Below are positions 1-10,486 of a DNA stretch of 64,000 bases, one piece after another. Position 1 is the stretch's first letter. The number at the start of each line of letters is the position of its first letter. The translations under genes were made by a program, and so were the position numbers. This stretch comes from Breviolum minutum Mf 1.05b.01. Its lineage: Eukaryota > Sar > Dinophyceae > Suessiales > Symbiodiniaceae. The notes below the pieces were generated by a model, which was not told the DNA's origin, ran no database searches, and saw nothing but the letters and a program-made list of their open reading frames with translations. The DNA lies in NCBI GenBank assembly GCA_000507305.1, contig DF239210.1, positions 1-64,000 of the forward strand. The letters are read 5' to 3'.

Positions 1-379
1 CGGGAGGATATTTAACTAACTAACTCACTCACTAACAAACTAACAAACCAAAAAACTAACTCATGAGCCAGCTAACTAACGAACGAACTAACTAACTAAC
101 TACCTCACTAACTAAATTAACTAATTAAATCACTCACTAACAAACTAGCTAACTAGCTAACTAACTAACTCATTGGCCAGCTAGCTAACTCACTAACTCA
201 CTCACTAACAAACAAACTAACTAGCTAACTAAGTATCTCAACGAATTAGTCAGCAAACTAACTAACAAACTAACTAACTAACTAACCAACTAACTAACTC
301 AACGAATTAGTCAGCTAACTAACTAACTATCTAACTAGTTAAAAAACTACCTAACTAACTAACTAAGTAACTAAGTAAG

Positions 380-413
<34 letters not shown>

Positions 414-452
414 CCGCACTAACTAACTAATTCAACTAATTAGTCAGCTAAC
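1..452. repeat. Degenerate (AACT)n tetranucleotide tract
   Basis: Continuous runs of ctaa/actaa with scattered substitutions fill the first 450 bases. A small relic of the same kind lies at 20369-20450. No gene is seen inside. Confidence 0.9.
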
Positions 453-742
453 ATTTTGTGGGCCAATCGGTCGTTTGTGTTTTCGGTCGTTATAAGTTGA
501 CGAAACAACATGCGACCAGTGGAATCATCACCACGTGAATCATCATACTTCATCAACCTCCAAGGTGATAAACTCAGCCTGACTTATAGTATGAATCGAT
601 GTATCTTACATATTTTCACCTGCTAAACCATATCCAAATTCCGCTGGTCAACTCAGACCTGATCATCGCATCGTTGGAATTCATGAATCCACCGGCAGAT
701 TCCAGCGCCGACCGCCGGGCCTTAAAGGCCTCCGAAAAAAGG

Positions 743-764
743 ATGGCAGCACGTGTGCTGCCAT
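743..764. promoter_or_regulatory. Perfect 10-bp inverted repeat with a central CACGTG
   Basis: The arms ATGGCAGCAC and GTGCTGCCAT are exact reverse complements separated by GT, and the centre contains CACGTG (G-box/E-box core). It sits in a short GC-rich patch (690-820) in AT-rich DNA. A regulatory role is only a guess; the patch could also be an exon. Confidence 0.3.
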
Positions 765-944
765 AGCCATCCGCCACGCGAGGGGATAGCCAGGGCCGCG
801 AACGGGGGGACCTCGGAAATGGTTAGATGAGCTTTTTGAATTGCAATTGATCCCGAAAACCACTTCGAAATGTTGAATTAAAACGTGTTTCTTGGGGTTT
901 AGGTTGTATATTTGGAACTACTGATGCCAACAAACATATATCAT

Positions 945-1155
945 ATAATGTAATATAAGAAAATCATATATATGATATATATGATATATATATATGATAT
1001 ATATGATATATAAGATATATATATATATATGATATATATGATACATAAGATATATATGTGATATATACGGTGTATATATATGATATATATGTGATATATA
1101 CGGTGTATATATATGATATATATGTGATATATATGATAAATATATAATATATATT
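945..1155. repeat. AT-rich microsatellite (tatatgatata)n
   Basis: Alternating tatatgatata units. Tyr/Ile-rich reading frames across it are artefacts of the repeat. Confidence 0.9.
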
Positions 1156-1310
1156 TGGTCATACTATGTACCAAGGAAATCTTTTTTCAAAAAACACATT
1201 TAAAAATCATTTAAAAAATAACCCATTGATCACCTTGCGGGTCCCCTTCCTTTTCCCCCCAAGGCATTTTTCGTAGAGGTCTTGGGAGGTGATGCTGGCA
1301 GCAAAATGTC

Positions 1311-1416
1311 GAACCCAAACATCCATGAAACATATAGGGTATATGTATACCTACCATTCCAGGTGGAATTTCATGGTAAATGTAGGTATAAATATACCAA
1401 ATACCATGGGATGATA
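1311..1416. mobile_element. MITE family D copy
   Basis: Degenerate inverted repeat of the CATCCATG...GGTAAATGTAGGTA type. It resembles the better copy at 1735-1830. Confidence 0.6.
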
Positions 1417-1736
1417 TGGGCAATCGTTCTCTGACAATATGGCTGAATGACTTCACTGGCCACTACCGGGCGCTTTTTGTATCAAACTTTCAGGGTCGAA
1501 AGTGTGCATCTTTCCCTCCACAAATTTCCAAACGTTTGTCTTTCTACTGGGCAAATTCAAATTCGACTTCTTTTGTACAGCTTTCAGCCTACGATTTTGA
1601 ACAAACATTGACCGTCATGTTCAGTGGCGGCATGCATGTGATCAGCGACCACACTTTTTTCGATACCGAACTACCCTGCGGAGTGGAACCTGGAAAAAAA
1701 ACAACAACAACTTTTAGTGCCTCTGAATATCTATAG
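1416..1736 (+). CDS. Possible exon between two family D elements, unrecognised
   Basis: A 106-codon frame fills the space between two family D elements. It contains protein-like stretches such as FDTELPCGVEPG. Two good acceptor-like sites (ctttcag) lie inside, so only part may be an exon. No known domain is recognised and there is no convincing donor. The start codon lies inside the upstream element, so it is not trusted. Confidence 0.3.
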   Translation: MGNRSLTIWLNDFTGHYRALFVSNFQGRKCASFPPQISKRLSFYWANSNSTSFVQLSAYDFEQTLTVMFSGGMHVISDHTFFDTELPCGVEPGKKTTTTFSASEYL

Positions 1737-1830
1737 CCCATAGCATCCATGTATAGTATATTTACCTACATGAATCCCAAAAAATACCCGAATGTAGGTA
1801 AATACACCATACATGGATGGTATGGGTAGT
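1735..1830. mobile_element. MITE family D copy (well preserved)
   Basis: Near-perfect inverted repeat: CCCATAGCATCCATGTATAG at the left pairs with the ATACATGGATGGTATGGG type at the right. The internal TTTACCTACAT/ATGTAGGTAAA arms are also complementary. Confidence 0.85.
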
Positions 1831-1935
1831 ATTTGCCCATCCCCCAAAAAAAGTCTCAAATCCCACCATTCAGCAGGTACAGTAAGTGCATCTCCGTACT
1901 TCCCCGGTTTCAACCCCCAATCTTCCAATCTGCAG

Positions 1936-2071
1936 TCCGAGGGACCCCGTCCGCGAGGATTTTTCCGTGGAGGTTTCCTGGGTCACCATGCCCGATCGCC
2001 ACGGCATAGATGTTAGCCGTCGGGGAAGTCAACGTCCTGCAGCGAAAAAAATCGGATCTCTCATCCATTAA
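1936..2071 (+). CDS. Candidate terminal exon, unrecognised
   Basis: The acceptor cttccaatctgcag precedes 136 bases that end in TAA. In the preferred frame the product contains VREDFSVEVSWVTMPDRHG. A donor-like site at 1875 (CAGCAG|GTACAG) would give a 61-nt intron. All three frames are open here, so the frame is uncertain. No domain is recognised. Confidence 0.35.
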
Positions 2072-2113
2072 GAGGTATATTACAGTAATGACTGGTCAAC
2101 CTACCCCGCCCCA

Positions 2114-2218
2114 ACGTACCCACTCAGAAATAATGGCTTTATAGGTTTTATAAAGCCTTATTAAGGGAAACCGATGGTTCATAGGCCCTTAAAAATGCCT
2201 GCTTTCCGGAGGAGTGAC
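2114..2218. mobile_element. MITE family I copy
   Basis: CACTCAGAAATAATGGC...GCCTTATTAAGGGAAACC...CATAGGCCCTTAAAAATGCC, matching 19013-19110 and 57903-58020. Confidence 0.6.
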
Positions 2219-2747
2219 CGTCATAGGAAGGGGGGCGGGCAGGTTGACAAGCCATGAATGGATAATCCCTGAATACCTTGGATCCCCCACCAAGCAAGAG
2301 TCACTAATGTCACTACCAGGATTAGGGGATCCCGAACTAAACCTTCCTTTGCCACTATTGCCAGGGGGACAACCCAATGTTTAACCGCGTATACTGTATA
2401 CCCCCAAAAAAACTCCATCTCTATCCATCTCTTTCATTTTTGTTTAAAGGAGTTTGAGTTGCCTTTGCCAGATCCAGGAATTTTAGTAACATACATGTAG
2501 GGAATGTAGCTGATAGCAACGGACCGGACCATTCCGGAAAAAAAAACAGGATGCTTTATAGCCAAGTGCTACTATGAAATACTACGGTAGCACAGGGTAA
2601 ATAACAAAAAACATAAGAAACAAACAAATCAAACCCAAGAACACTTAGATCTTTCAATGAGTTCTCTTCAATTTCTTTCTCACCATCTTAACAAGTCATT
2701 TTCACATTGTTGATAGATATCAATGCAGAAAACACTACAAAAATAGC
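2219..2747. other. Spacer with no supportable gene
   Basis: AT-rich DNA. Only short frames on both strands and no convincing splice-site pairs. Confidence 0.5.
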
Positions 2748-2848
2748 TGTTGATGGACAAAATCCTGCACCACCTGGGATGGTTAAAACCCTATAAATAA
2801 TGGGATAATCATCATGATTGGTGGTGCAGGATTTTGTCCATCAACAAG
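2748..2848. mobile_element. MITE family F copy
   Basis: CTGTTGATGGACAAAATCCTGCACCACC at the left is repeated inverted at the right (GGTGGTGCAGGATTTTGTCCATCAACA). TA lies next to the end. Confidence 0.85.
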
Positions 2849-3078
2849 TAGCTGTTGATAACAATGGTTCTCAGCCGTCTCCCCCCCGTTTGAAAGTTGT
2901 GGTCCTTTTCTGTTGCTACTTCCTGGGTCCCCCAGGAGTGGAGCGTCTCCGGCAGGTGGAAACGAACGTGGACCCGTCCCGAAAAACTGGCTTGAGCCAA
3001 AAATGACACATGAGTCAGCACCAACAAATTGTGGTGAATTTAGGTGTTGGGGATGATTATATGGGTGCCACTTACATA

Positions 3079-3186
3079 AGGTGTTTCCAAAAATAGGGGT
3101 GTTTTCCCCAAAATGGATGGTTTATAGTGGAACACCTTTATTAAAATCGATGGATTTGGGGGTACCAATATTTTTGGAAACACCCA
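3079..3186. mobile_element. MITE family E copy
   Basis: GGTGTTTCCAAAAATAGGGG...ATATTTTTGGAAACACC terminal inverted repeats. Confidence 0.8.
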
Positions 3187-3457
3187 CATAGGGATTCTAA
3201 TAAGCTAATTTTTTTTTGGATCCCCAACTGGGTATAAAATGCCATGTCACTGTTTTGAATGTCGCTGCTGATTTTGTGAGGGGGGGTTGGTTTGTTAGAT
3301 CTCCTTGGTTGAAGGTTTGGTTTTCTTCCATCAACAGTAACCATCAGAGATGAAATCACTTGACTGGCTGGCCCTTAGTAAAGGAATGAAGGAAAGAAGC
3401 TTTACACCTGTCGTTATAATGGGGATGAAGCTTCCCCCATTCCCTATCTACAAGCAG

Positions 3458-3592
3458 GGGTCATTTTCAACCTAAACTTCATGCACTATGATTTTAGGGA
3501 AATCCCTCAAAATTACATGAAAAAATACCATAAAATGTGCATCAAGGTTGATTCCCCCAAAATGGGTGAACCCAACTTGATGACCCCAAAGG
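3458..3592. mobile_element. MITE family M copy
   Basis: GGGGTCATTTT...TTGATGACCCC ends, with the internal gtgcatcaaggttgattcccccaaaatggg arm shared with 4264-4392. Confidence 0.6.
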
Positions 3593-4263
3593 CCAGCCAG
3601 TTGAAAAAATACATGCAAAATGCCTTCGAATTGACTACCTCTGACTGGCCATCTACCACTATCGATCCATCACATGGATGGTAGTATATATATATATATA
3701 TATGATCTTCTCTTTGTGAACCTGCAAGATCTCGGCTGCTATACACATTGCGTGTGCACAGGTGTGTAAGACCTTTTTCGAATCGAGATCAATCCTCTCA
3801 GCTCGAGAATGCGAAAAAAACATGAGAAGATCTCCTACTAAAAGGGGTTTACCTGGCAATTCTGGTGACCTTTTTGGGATGGTTAAAATGGTGAAAACGT
3901 GACCCTTTTGCAGGTTAAGTGACCTCCAAATGGGGAATCAAATAGTCATTTTGAATCACCTGGTATGCTGTACTTTCATGTACTTTCTTTTGAAGAAAAG
4001 TGGTGCCATTTTGGAGGATAGGTAGAACATGGTAAAACCCATCAAAGCACCCCCGACTTTTAGTTATGCTTCTTCAAAAAAGGTGGCCCTTTGGAGCAGC
4101 GAAAAGAAGCCCATATCAAAATCCTCAAGGTTTCCCGGCCAGCTGTTTCTTTCGTAGAATCTGGGCTGCCCCGTGGAGAGTGCCTCGGCGTTGCAGCAAC
4201 ACGTAGTGGGTACTGTAGTGGTCGGATTGAAAAAGAAGACAACTACAAAGAAAGAACAAAATC

Positions 4264-4392
4264 TGGAGATTACAGGGGTCATTATATTACCAACCCAAAC
4301 AATGCATGATTACAGAGAAATTCCCTTGTAAATGACCATACATTTGCATTGTTTGATTCCACCAAAATGGGTAATTTAATGACCCCTGGATT
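4264..4392. mobile_element. MITE family M copy
   Basis: CAGGGGTCATTATATTACC...GGTAATTTAATGACCCCTG is a clear terminal inverted repeat, and the aacaatgca/tgcattgtt arms pair. Confidence 0.8.
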
Positions 4393-4428
4393 AGTTTAGA
4401 TTCGGCCTATTTTCAAAAGTTATCTTAG

Positions 4429-4538
4429 TTTCCGGAATGGCATCTGTTCCTATTTGCTATGGATTTAGGACGGGTTTCCATCCCAAGAAAGTTTGAACAA
4501 GTTCAACCATTCAATAACGGCCCCCTCACTGCTGTACA
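4429..4538 (+). CDS. Candidate exon, unrecognised
   Basis: An open frame runs from an AG acceptor (ttatcttag) to a donor (TACA|GTAAGT). It contains MDLGRVSIPRKFEQVQPF, and the ATG at 4459 could be a start. It lies just downstream of a family M element. No partner exon was found. Confidence 0.35.
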
Positions 4539-4931
4539 GTAAGTGGATCTATCTAAAAAAGGCAACACCCTATATACGGTCTATGTATCCAACTTTTGTG
4601 GTTAACCCGGGAAAACGAAGATGACAATTGAAAACCCAACCATTAATGAAGATGCATCTCCTGTTTCAAAATTTCGATGATTTTCCATCCATGCCAATGC
4701 TAGTTTTTCTGTTTTTTCCGGTGGCAGATTGACGGATGGAGAGAAAGACGTGGTAGATAAATTCTATTCATGTTGTTTCAAAACATCTTAAGAATCTTAA
4801 GAACATCACCTGACAATTTTTGCGGGTCATAGATGCATTCCAAAATGCTCCAATGTACGAGCTATTTACCAACACAGTCGAAGAATGGCTACATTCAAGG
4901 GTAAATGCCAGTAAATATTCCCGTCCCATGG

Positions 4932-5055
4932 AGCATCTGGGTTAGCAAATGGATAGTAAATGGATTATATCCCCAATATACCCCATTTAAAAGTAGGTAG
5001 GTTAAGTTATAACCCATTGATCCTAGCAATTGATCCATCCACTTCCGTCCCAGGA
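4932..5055. mobile_element. MITE family G copy (degenerate)
   Basis: Shares ccaatataccccattt, ataacccattgatcc and a CAGGACATCC end with other family G copies. Confidence 0.55.
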
Positions 5056-5466
5056 CATCCTACAGTATAACCCCCATAGGTTGGAGTTGAAATCCCTAAG
5101 AACTGGTCGTTGGATCATGTTGGATCCATCTTGGGTCGGCACGTGGGTGGAGTATCGGAGGCATCCAAGGAAAAACGTCGTCCTACCTACACAACGGAGA
5201 GGGCGGCCTAGATGGGGTGATGCAAGCAGCTTGCGTATTTAGAGCTTGCTATCTGGAAAACATATGCTTGCATTTTGTTTGGCAAAAAAGAATGTTGATT
5301 TTAGGGGTAAAGTTGATGGAAATTAACAGCAACTTGTTTAATAAATAGCTATCTGGAACCCAAAAAACATGTTTTTTAATGGATGGAAATGGTGAAACAA
5401 CCATGTTTCCATGGTAAAGATTTGGAATCATCTTATTGAAACAAGCATTTGTTCAATAGGTACAGA

Positions 5467-5681
5467 TCCCATAGCATCCATGTGACTGGTAACTGGGCAA
5501 AAACAATAAATAGGTAACTGATTTAACTGAGGTTATTTCACCCGTGCTTTAGTGAAGTTATGGGGCCCTAGTTGCAACTGGACGGGGATATTTACCCACA
5601 TGAATGGTTGCACAGTTGCACTTTTCTGCTAAATGTAGGTAGGCAACATACATGTACCACTCCCATGGGTACTATGGGGGA
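5467..5681. mobile_element. Family D element split by an insertion of about 95 bp
   Basis: The left part CCCATAGCATCCATGTGACTGG (5470-5491) and the right part GATATTTACCCACATGAATGG...GTACTATGGGGG (from about 5587) together make a normal family D copy. The intervening DNA is not family D. Confidence 0.55.
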
Positions 5682-5706
5682 TAGAGCTCCATGTATAAAG
5701 CAACGG

Positions 5707-5828
5707 CGTGGCTGGTTGGTGGTTGAGCCACCCACTTGAAAAATATGCCCATGTCAAAATTGGGGTCATCTTCCCCAAGGATCGGGGTGAAAATACAAAC
5801 ATTTGAAACCGCCAGGTAATACACCTAG
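5707..5828. mobile_element. MITE family A copy (diverged)
   Basis: GGTTGGTGGTTGAGCCACCC...ACATTTGAAACCGCC keeps the family A core with changes near the right end. Confidence 0.6.
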
Positions 5829-6246
5829 GTAAGCGCTAAGAAGCATGGAACATTATCATGTAGATATTTGCTTGTTGGACATGACGGGTCTTGAATTTTA
5901 CTAACCTTGTGTTTTTAAGCCTTTTGGGACATGAGGGAAATGTTGGTTGACTTCCCGTTCGTTTTCTCAGGAAACTATCATGATGAATTCCAATTGCTCC
6001 TGGGGTCGAATCACAGGTAGACAAGTCATAGAAAAACCGTAGGGTTAGGACCCCCTCCCGACAAATATCTGGCACTCCCATAGTCAGGAAAAAGTGCGTG
6101 CCTTGGGTCCTGCTTAAACACTGAAAAACCAGTGGATTCTGTGAAGGTTAAAAACGGCATAAAAACGGCTTCCCCTAAAGATAGATGACATGTGCCCTCC
6201 GTGAACCATGGTTTGTGAATACCCAAACGTACGCACTCCCTAAAAA

Positions 6247-6345
6247 CTAAGATAGCCCCTAAAAATAGGCCATCTCAAAAGAAAAGCCTTGTCTTCCAAC
6301 CATCAATTTTCAGGTGGGAGCTGTTAGTCAGAGGGAGGGTATCTT
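6247..6345. mobile_element. Family B variant
   Basis: AACTAAGATAGCCCC...TCAATTTTCAGG...AGGGAGGGTATCTTAG resembles the variant at 62053-62147. Confidence 0.5.
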
Positions 6346-6592
6346 AGTCAAGTAATAAAAAAAAGAAACACCAACTTTCAAACGTGACAATGAAAAAAAA
6401 CATATCTGGTTGGTGCAAACGATTCGCACCAATTTTCTCGCTCATTTGCATCTTCTATGCCACTGGAACCCCCAACCTTCATTTCAAGGGGTTATAACAT
6501 GTTATATCCCATGTTCTTAAGGCTTCAACCCTTCATGTTTCATTGGGTTTGGGGGCCCAACGGTCTGCACTGATTCCACGCCTCCGATTCAG

Positions 6593-7269
6593 GAGACTGT
6601 GCCACTTCGGCCACAGCATCGGCGCTGCCTTGCGCGGCTTCTTTGGTATAACCTCACGACAGGATCCATGGGAATGGGGACCCCCCACTACACGCACCAA
6701 CCACCTTGTATCCTGTCTCGACTTTTGTCATTGCTTTCCATCCATGCGTTTTTTGCATTCGTGGCGTTTCATGAGGTAAGCAAAACAAGCCAATGGAACC
6801 AGCAAACCTGCCGTTGAGAGCCCGAGATCCTTCATCAATCACTACCCAACACATCCCAAGATTTGCCCCGGCACACCAGTGTTAAGTGTAGGGGCCCATG
6901 TTTTTCCGCGGTTTTTTAGGGGTGAAACAACCCCTTTGTTACCCGTTTAATCCCTATTTTATAAGGCCATTTACAAGGTTTGTACATAATTCCATTTAGA
7001 AGGATCGGCTCCGGGCCCATCTGGAAACCCATCCGTTACCGTCCAAGCCACAATGACTGCTTTCAACGCCTTCGGAGCAAAGTAGCCTGGCACCGGTAAG
7101 TCGGTATACCCTTTGGTAAACGATCACATAGCGATTACAGGAATATCTTTCAATGAAGGAAATAAATCGACTCATTTCGGGTCCATTTTCCAGCCAGCTA
7201 TGTTAGTTTTATTGGAGTGTACAACGTTATGAAGGTTATGCCCCATCTGATTTTTTTCAGATGGTGTAA
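6593..7269 (+). CDS. Three-exon gene fragment, unrecognised product
   Basis: Exons are 6593-6775, 7000-7095 and 7218-7269 (TAA). Signals: acceptor cctccgattcag, donor CATGAG|GTAAGC; acceptor ttccatttag, donor CACCG|GTAAGT; acceptor in a family B element (gttagttttattggag). Both junctions keep phase 2. The spliced frame includes LRGFFGITSRQDPWEWG, GPIWKPIRYRPSHNDCF and VQRYEGYAPSDFFQMV before the stop. The second intron holds a family B element flanked by TA. An upstream exon must exist because the first exon starts in phase. No domain is recognised. Confidence 0.55.
7107..7220. mobile_element. Family B element in the last intron of the 6.6-7.3 kb gene
   Basis: TACCCTTTGGTAAAC at the left and GCTATGTTAGTTTTATTGGAGTGTA at the right, flanked by TA. 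Confidence 0.65.
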
Positions 7270-7448
7270 ACAAAATTGTTTATTCATTTTGAAAAGATCA
7301 TCTTCTTAAAAAAGATCCCACATAGATTATCTACCACCCATTTAAATTAGATACAACTCATCGTCTTTACAGGGCTTAGGTCTGGCAGACTTAAAACTCG
7401 AACATCCCTCCTTTGTCCAAAACAGCTTTCATGAAGCACACCCACACA

Positions 7449-7558
7449 CATTCAGTCATTTGGAGCTGACCATTCAGTCATTTGGAGCTGACCATTCAGT
7501 CATTTGGAGCTGACCATTCAGTGATTTGGAGCTGACCATTCAGTCATTTGGAGCTGAC
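7449..7558. repeat. Five tandem copies of a 22-bp unit
   Basis: The unit CATTCAGTCATTTGGAGCTGAC is repeated five times head to tail with one C-to-G change in the fourth copy. There are no spacers, so it is a minisatellite and not a CRISPR array. Confidence 0.95.
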
Positions 7559-7962
7559 CTGTTCTGAGTCTCGAAAGTGAGAAAACAAATCATGTCATGT
7601 GCTGGTACCAGCCGAGTATTTTCTTTGCCGACATCCAGTGGAACTCTACCAATCTATATTAGATTTCATATATTAGCCCAAAATGGGGATGTCCAAAAAA
7701 CCCACCACCGGAAGCGCTTACAAAATCATCTTCCTTAACATGTGTAGGTTTCATGATTGGTCAATGAATGAAATCACCAACTTGATTCAACTTGACGTCA
7801 GGAAAGTCACCAAAAAAAATGATTTGTAACTCCCCAAGGGGCGTTAATTGATGTGTATCTTCCCAAATCGCGTTTCTCGGTGGGGAAAAATGGAAGTGGT
7901 GATTTTTTTGATAAGCTCCATGTCATCTACGCCCAGCATGTAGTACATACATCACTCCGTTA

Positions 7963-8072
7963 GGTTGGTGGCTGAACCAACCCCTTTGAAAAATATGCGA
8001 ACGTCAAATTGGATCACCTCCCAAGGCGTAGAGGTGAAAACTCCAAGAATATTTGAGTTGCCACCCACCCAG
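7963..8072. mobile_element. Family A element; right end is the acceptor of the 8.1-8.5 kb gene
   Basis: GGTTGGTGGCTGAACCAACCCC...GAGTTGCCACCCACCCAG. The final AG precedes an open exon in phase. Confidence 0.75.
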
Positions 8073-8471
8073 TCACTCCACGCTTTGACAAAGCCAGGTC
8101 TGCAAAAAAAGATGTGTCAGATGAAATTTGAGGCTCACTTTTACACGCACTGGCGTTTGAACCGCATGGTTTTTGTTGGTACACCTTTTTACACGGCCTC
8201 AAGATGTACATCCTCAAGATCTTCCGTTATGGGGTTGGGGGGTTTGCAATTTGTGGGGATTCGACCCGTACTAAAAATGCCTTGGGGGTAAGTTAGAAGC
8301 ATATTAGCCACCCTTACCATCTCTACTTAACCTGATATCTATATAGCCTCCGCCTCCAACTTCCAACGTTTAGTTTCGAACGGCCTTTTTCTCAGGATCT
8401 GTTGGAGCCTTGTGTCAGCCGTACCTGGACAACTCCGGGGTTCCCCGAAATCAGCGAAAAATCGGACCTAA
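8073..8471 (+). CDS. Two-exon gene end, unrecognised product
   Basis: Exon 8073-8287 starts at the AG that ends a family A element and finishes at TGGGG|GTAAGT. Exon 8396-8471 follows the strong acceptor cggcctttttctcag and ends in TAA. The 108-nt intron keeps phase 2. The first exon includes FEAHFYTHWRLNRMVFVG and the second includes CWSLVSAVPGQLRGSP. The second exon is also open in another frame, so the C terminus is less sure. No domain recognised. Confidence 0.55.
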
Positions 8472-8857
8472 GACGTCATGAAGGTCTTCACTACGATCAT
8501 TCCAAACAATTTACCTTGGAGCTCTGTGATTCATGAAATACTAATTGGTTAATAGGGATCCTTAGCCATGTATAGATAATCCCTAAATCACTGGGTTTCA
8601 TACCATCCCCTAGATACAGCAAAAGAACCCAAGGATTTTGGTTCCTGCTCAATAAAAGTCATGGGAAATAACGGTCATCAATGAATCCTTATCACCAAGT
8701 CAAGCTCAGAAGGGTTCGGTCGGCCTCCGGATCGAAAAACAAGGTGGAACCCGAGCTGATCGTGAAAAAACATGGGAGTCATTCCATGGGAAAACTGCAG
8801 AAATTGCCTTTAAATGCATAACCATAAATCGGGGCTCGCATCTTCCAACCATAACTA

Positions 8858-8966
8858 GTTGGTGGTTTCAAATAACCCATCTGGAAAAATATGCTCGTCA
8901 AATTGGATCATTTCCCCAAGGTAGGGATGAAAATAAAAAATATATGAAACCACCACCTAGATAAAT
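8858..8966. mobile_element. MITE family A copy
   Basis: TAGTTGGTGGTTTCAA...ATATGAAACCACCACCTAG, a well-kept inverted repeat. Confidence 0.85.
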
Positions 8967-9082
8967 TTTCAGGGATTGTAAAAGTTTCAGGGGAGGAACG
9001 GTAACTTCGGTCAAATTATGTCCTAATACATTCCCACCGGTCACCTCCCAAGGTCAGCTAACTGGCAAATTGGTGCTTCGGG

Positions 9083-9232
9083 GCCCGGTGAATTTGTGAT
9101 TCGAATCAGGGTACCCCTAAGAATCCCAATCCCTTTCATAAGGAGATCCTGGGACCTAGGAATCCAAAAACAACCAACCCAAACCAGCAAAACCACCAAA
9201 TTATCATCAATTATCCATAAGCTGAAAGGTGA
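9083..9232. mobile_element. Family L element
   Basis: GGGTACCCCTAAGAATCCC...CATAAGGAGATCCTGGGA...GGAATCC. Its inverted counterpart is at 16262-16390. Confidence 0.55.
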
Positions 9233-9407
9233 CAATGAACAAAAATATCTGGGGGGCCCAGATATCGTGCGAGGTGGATATAATTTGACCCACACAAGTC
9301 TTGAGGGCCTCCTGCCGCCGCAACCATCTCCTGTCAGCAACAGGAAGGTCGATTCTTTTTAAAAGGGCGTGGCAGCAACAATGGATGGTTTATGTAGGGT
9401 TAACTCC

Positions 9408-9540
9408 CTAAAACTAACATATAACCACTAAAAACCATGGTTTCCAAGTTCGGAATCTCCAAACTTCCAGGTGGCCCCTATTTTCAGGGGCTATGTCGGC
9501 TATGTTGGTTTCAGGGAGGGCAAAAAAATCCAGTTACCTA
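9408..9540. mobile_element. Family B variant (long)
   Basis: TCCCTAAAACTAACATA...CTATGTTGGTTTCAGGGAG inverted ends. Confidence 0.65.
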
Positions 9541-9607
9541 TCTTTAATCTATAAGGCCCATTTATAATCATGTATAGGGGCCCCATGTCATTCCATTTAT
9601 AACTAAA

Positions 9608-9753
9608 CTTGGAGGATCATCCGTGATAGAAACTGGTTAGTAACCCCTATTTGTAAGCCATTTATGCCATTTGGAAGGGGAACAACCCTACTTAGGGCAC
9701 TTACTAACCATGGTTATCAATCACTTACTAAGTGGGATGATCCTCCAAGTAGG
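9608..9753. mobile_element. MITE family H copy
   Basis: CTTGGAGGATCATCC...GGATGATCCTCCAAG is a perfect 15-bp terminal inverted repeat. Confidence 0.85.
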
Positions 9754-10307
9754 GTTCAGTATTTTCAAGGGCTGGCTACAGTATTAGTTTCAGAGGGTCG
9801 GAAACCACACTCAAATCAGGGATCCTAGATAACCCAAATGAGGGATTTGTTGGTGACGGGTCCTGCCCTAAACACCTGCCCTATATTCATGAAAAAACAA
9901 AGGAATATTTTTTACTCACTGTGAACCGGGGTTTGGGCAACACAACTCCCAACATACATGTATGGAAAATAATGTATACCCAAAGGATCCCGATTGGATC
10001 CGGTACGTTGCTAAGATCGACCCCACGCGGATGTCCGTATAATATATCATATAAATATGTTACTGTATATATATATATATATTAATCACGACTATATATC
10101 CAGTACTCCTTCTTATCAGTCAGGAAAAGTTGTGTAAATGAAACTGTCTACGTGAGTTGGCTGCTTCGAAGTAGGCGTTGCAGCACGACTCAGAAACACC
10201 GTATGTTTAAACAAAAAGATGCCTGCAAGTTCCCCATGGTCAAAATCAGAATGCCGGAAACCTGGTTCTGGTTGGTATGTGTTGGCAGTATTGTCACCAT
10301 CACTTGA

Positions 10308-10455
10308 GCTACGAAACATACCCTCTTACTTTCCATTGAATCCTGGTGGTTTAAAAAGGGATCCTTATAATTTCTTATAATTCCTATATATAACTGAGTA
10401 ATATAATCCCCTATACACCATAAATAACCAGTTTTTTGTTTTTTTCGTGGCTCAC
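10308..10455. mobile_element. MITE family J copy
   Basis: GAGCTACGAAACATACCC...TTTTTTTCGTGGCTCA, with an internal ggatccttataat arm. Matches 46952-47089. Confidence 0.75.
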
Positions 10456-10486
10456 TTCACTTCCTCAGAAACATCCCACCCAAACT

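Noticed and set aside
1-452. Telomere or centromere satellite
   Set aside because: A degenerate tetranucleotide with no higher-order period; no evidence for either role.
7449-7558. CRISPR array
   Set aside because: The repeats are adjacent without spacers and the genome is eukaryotic.
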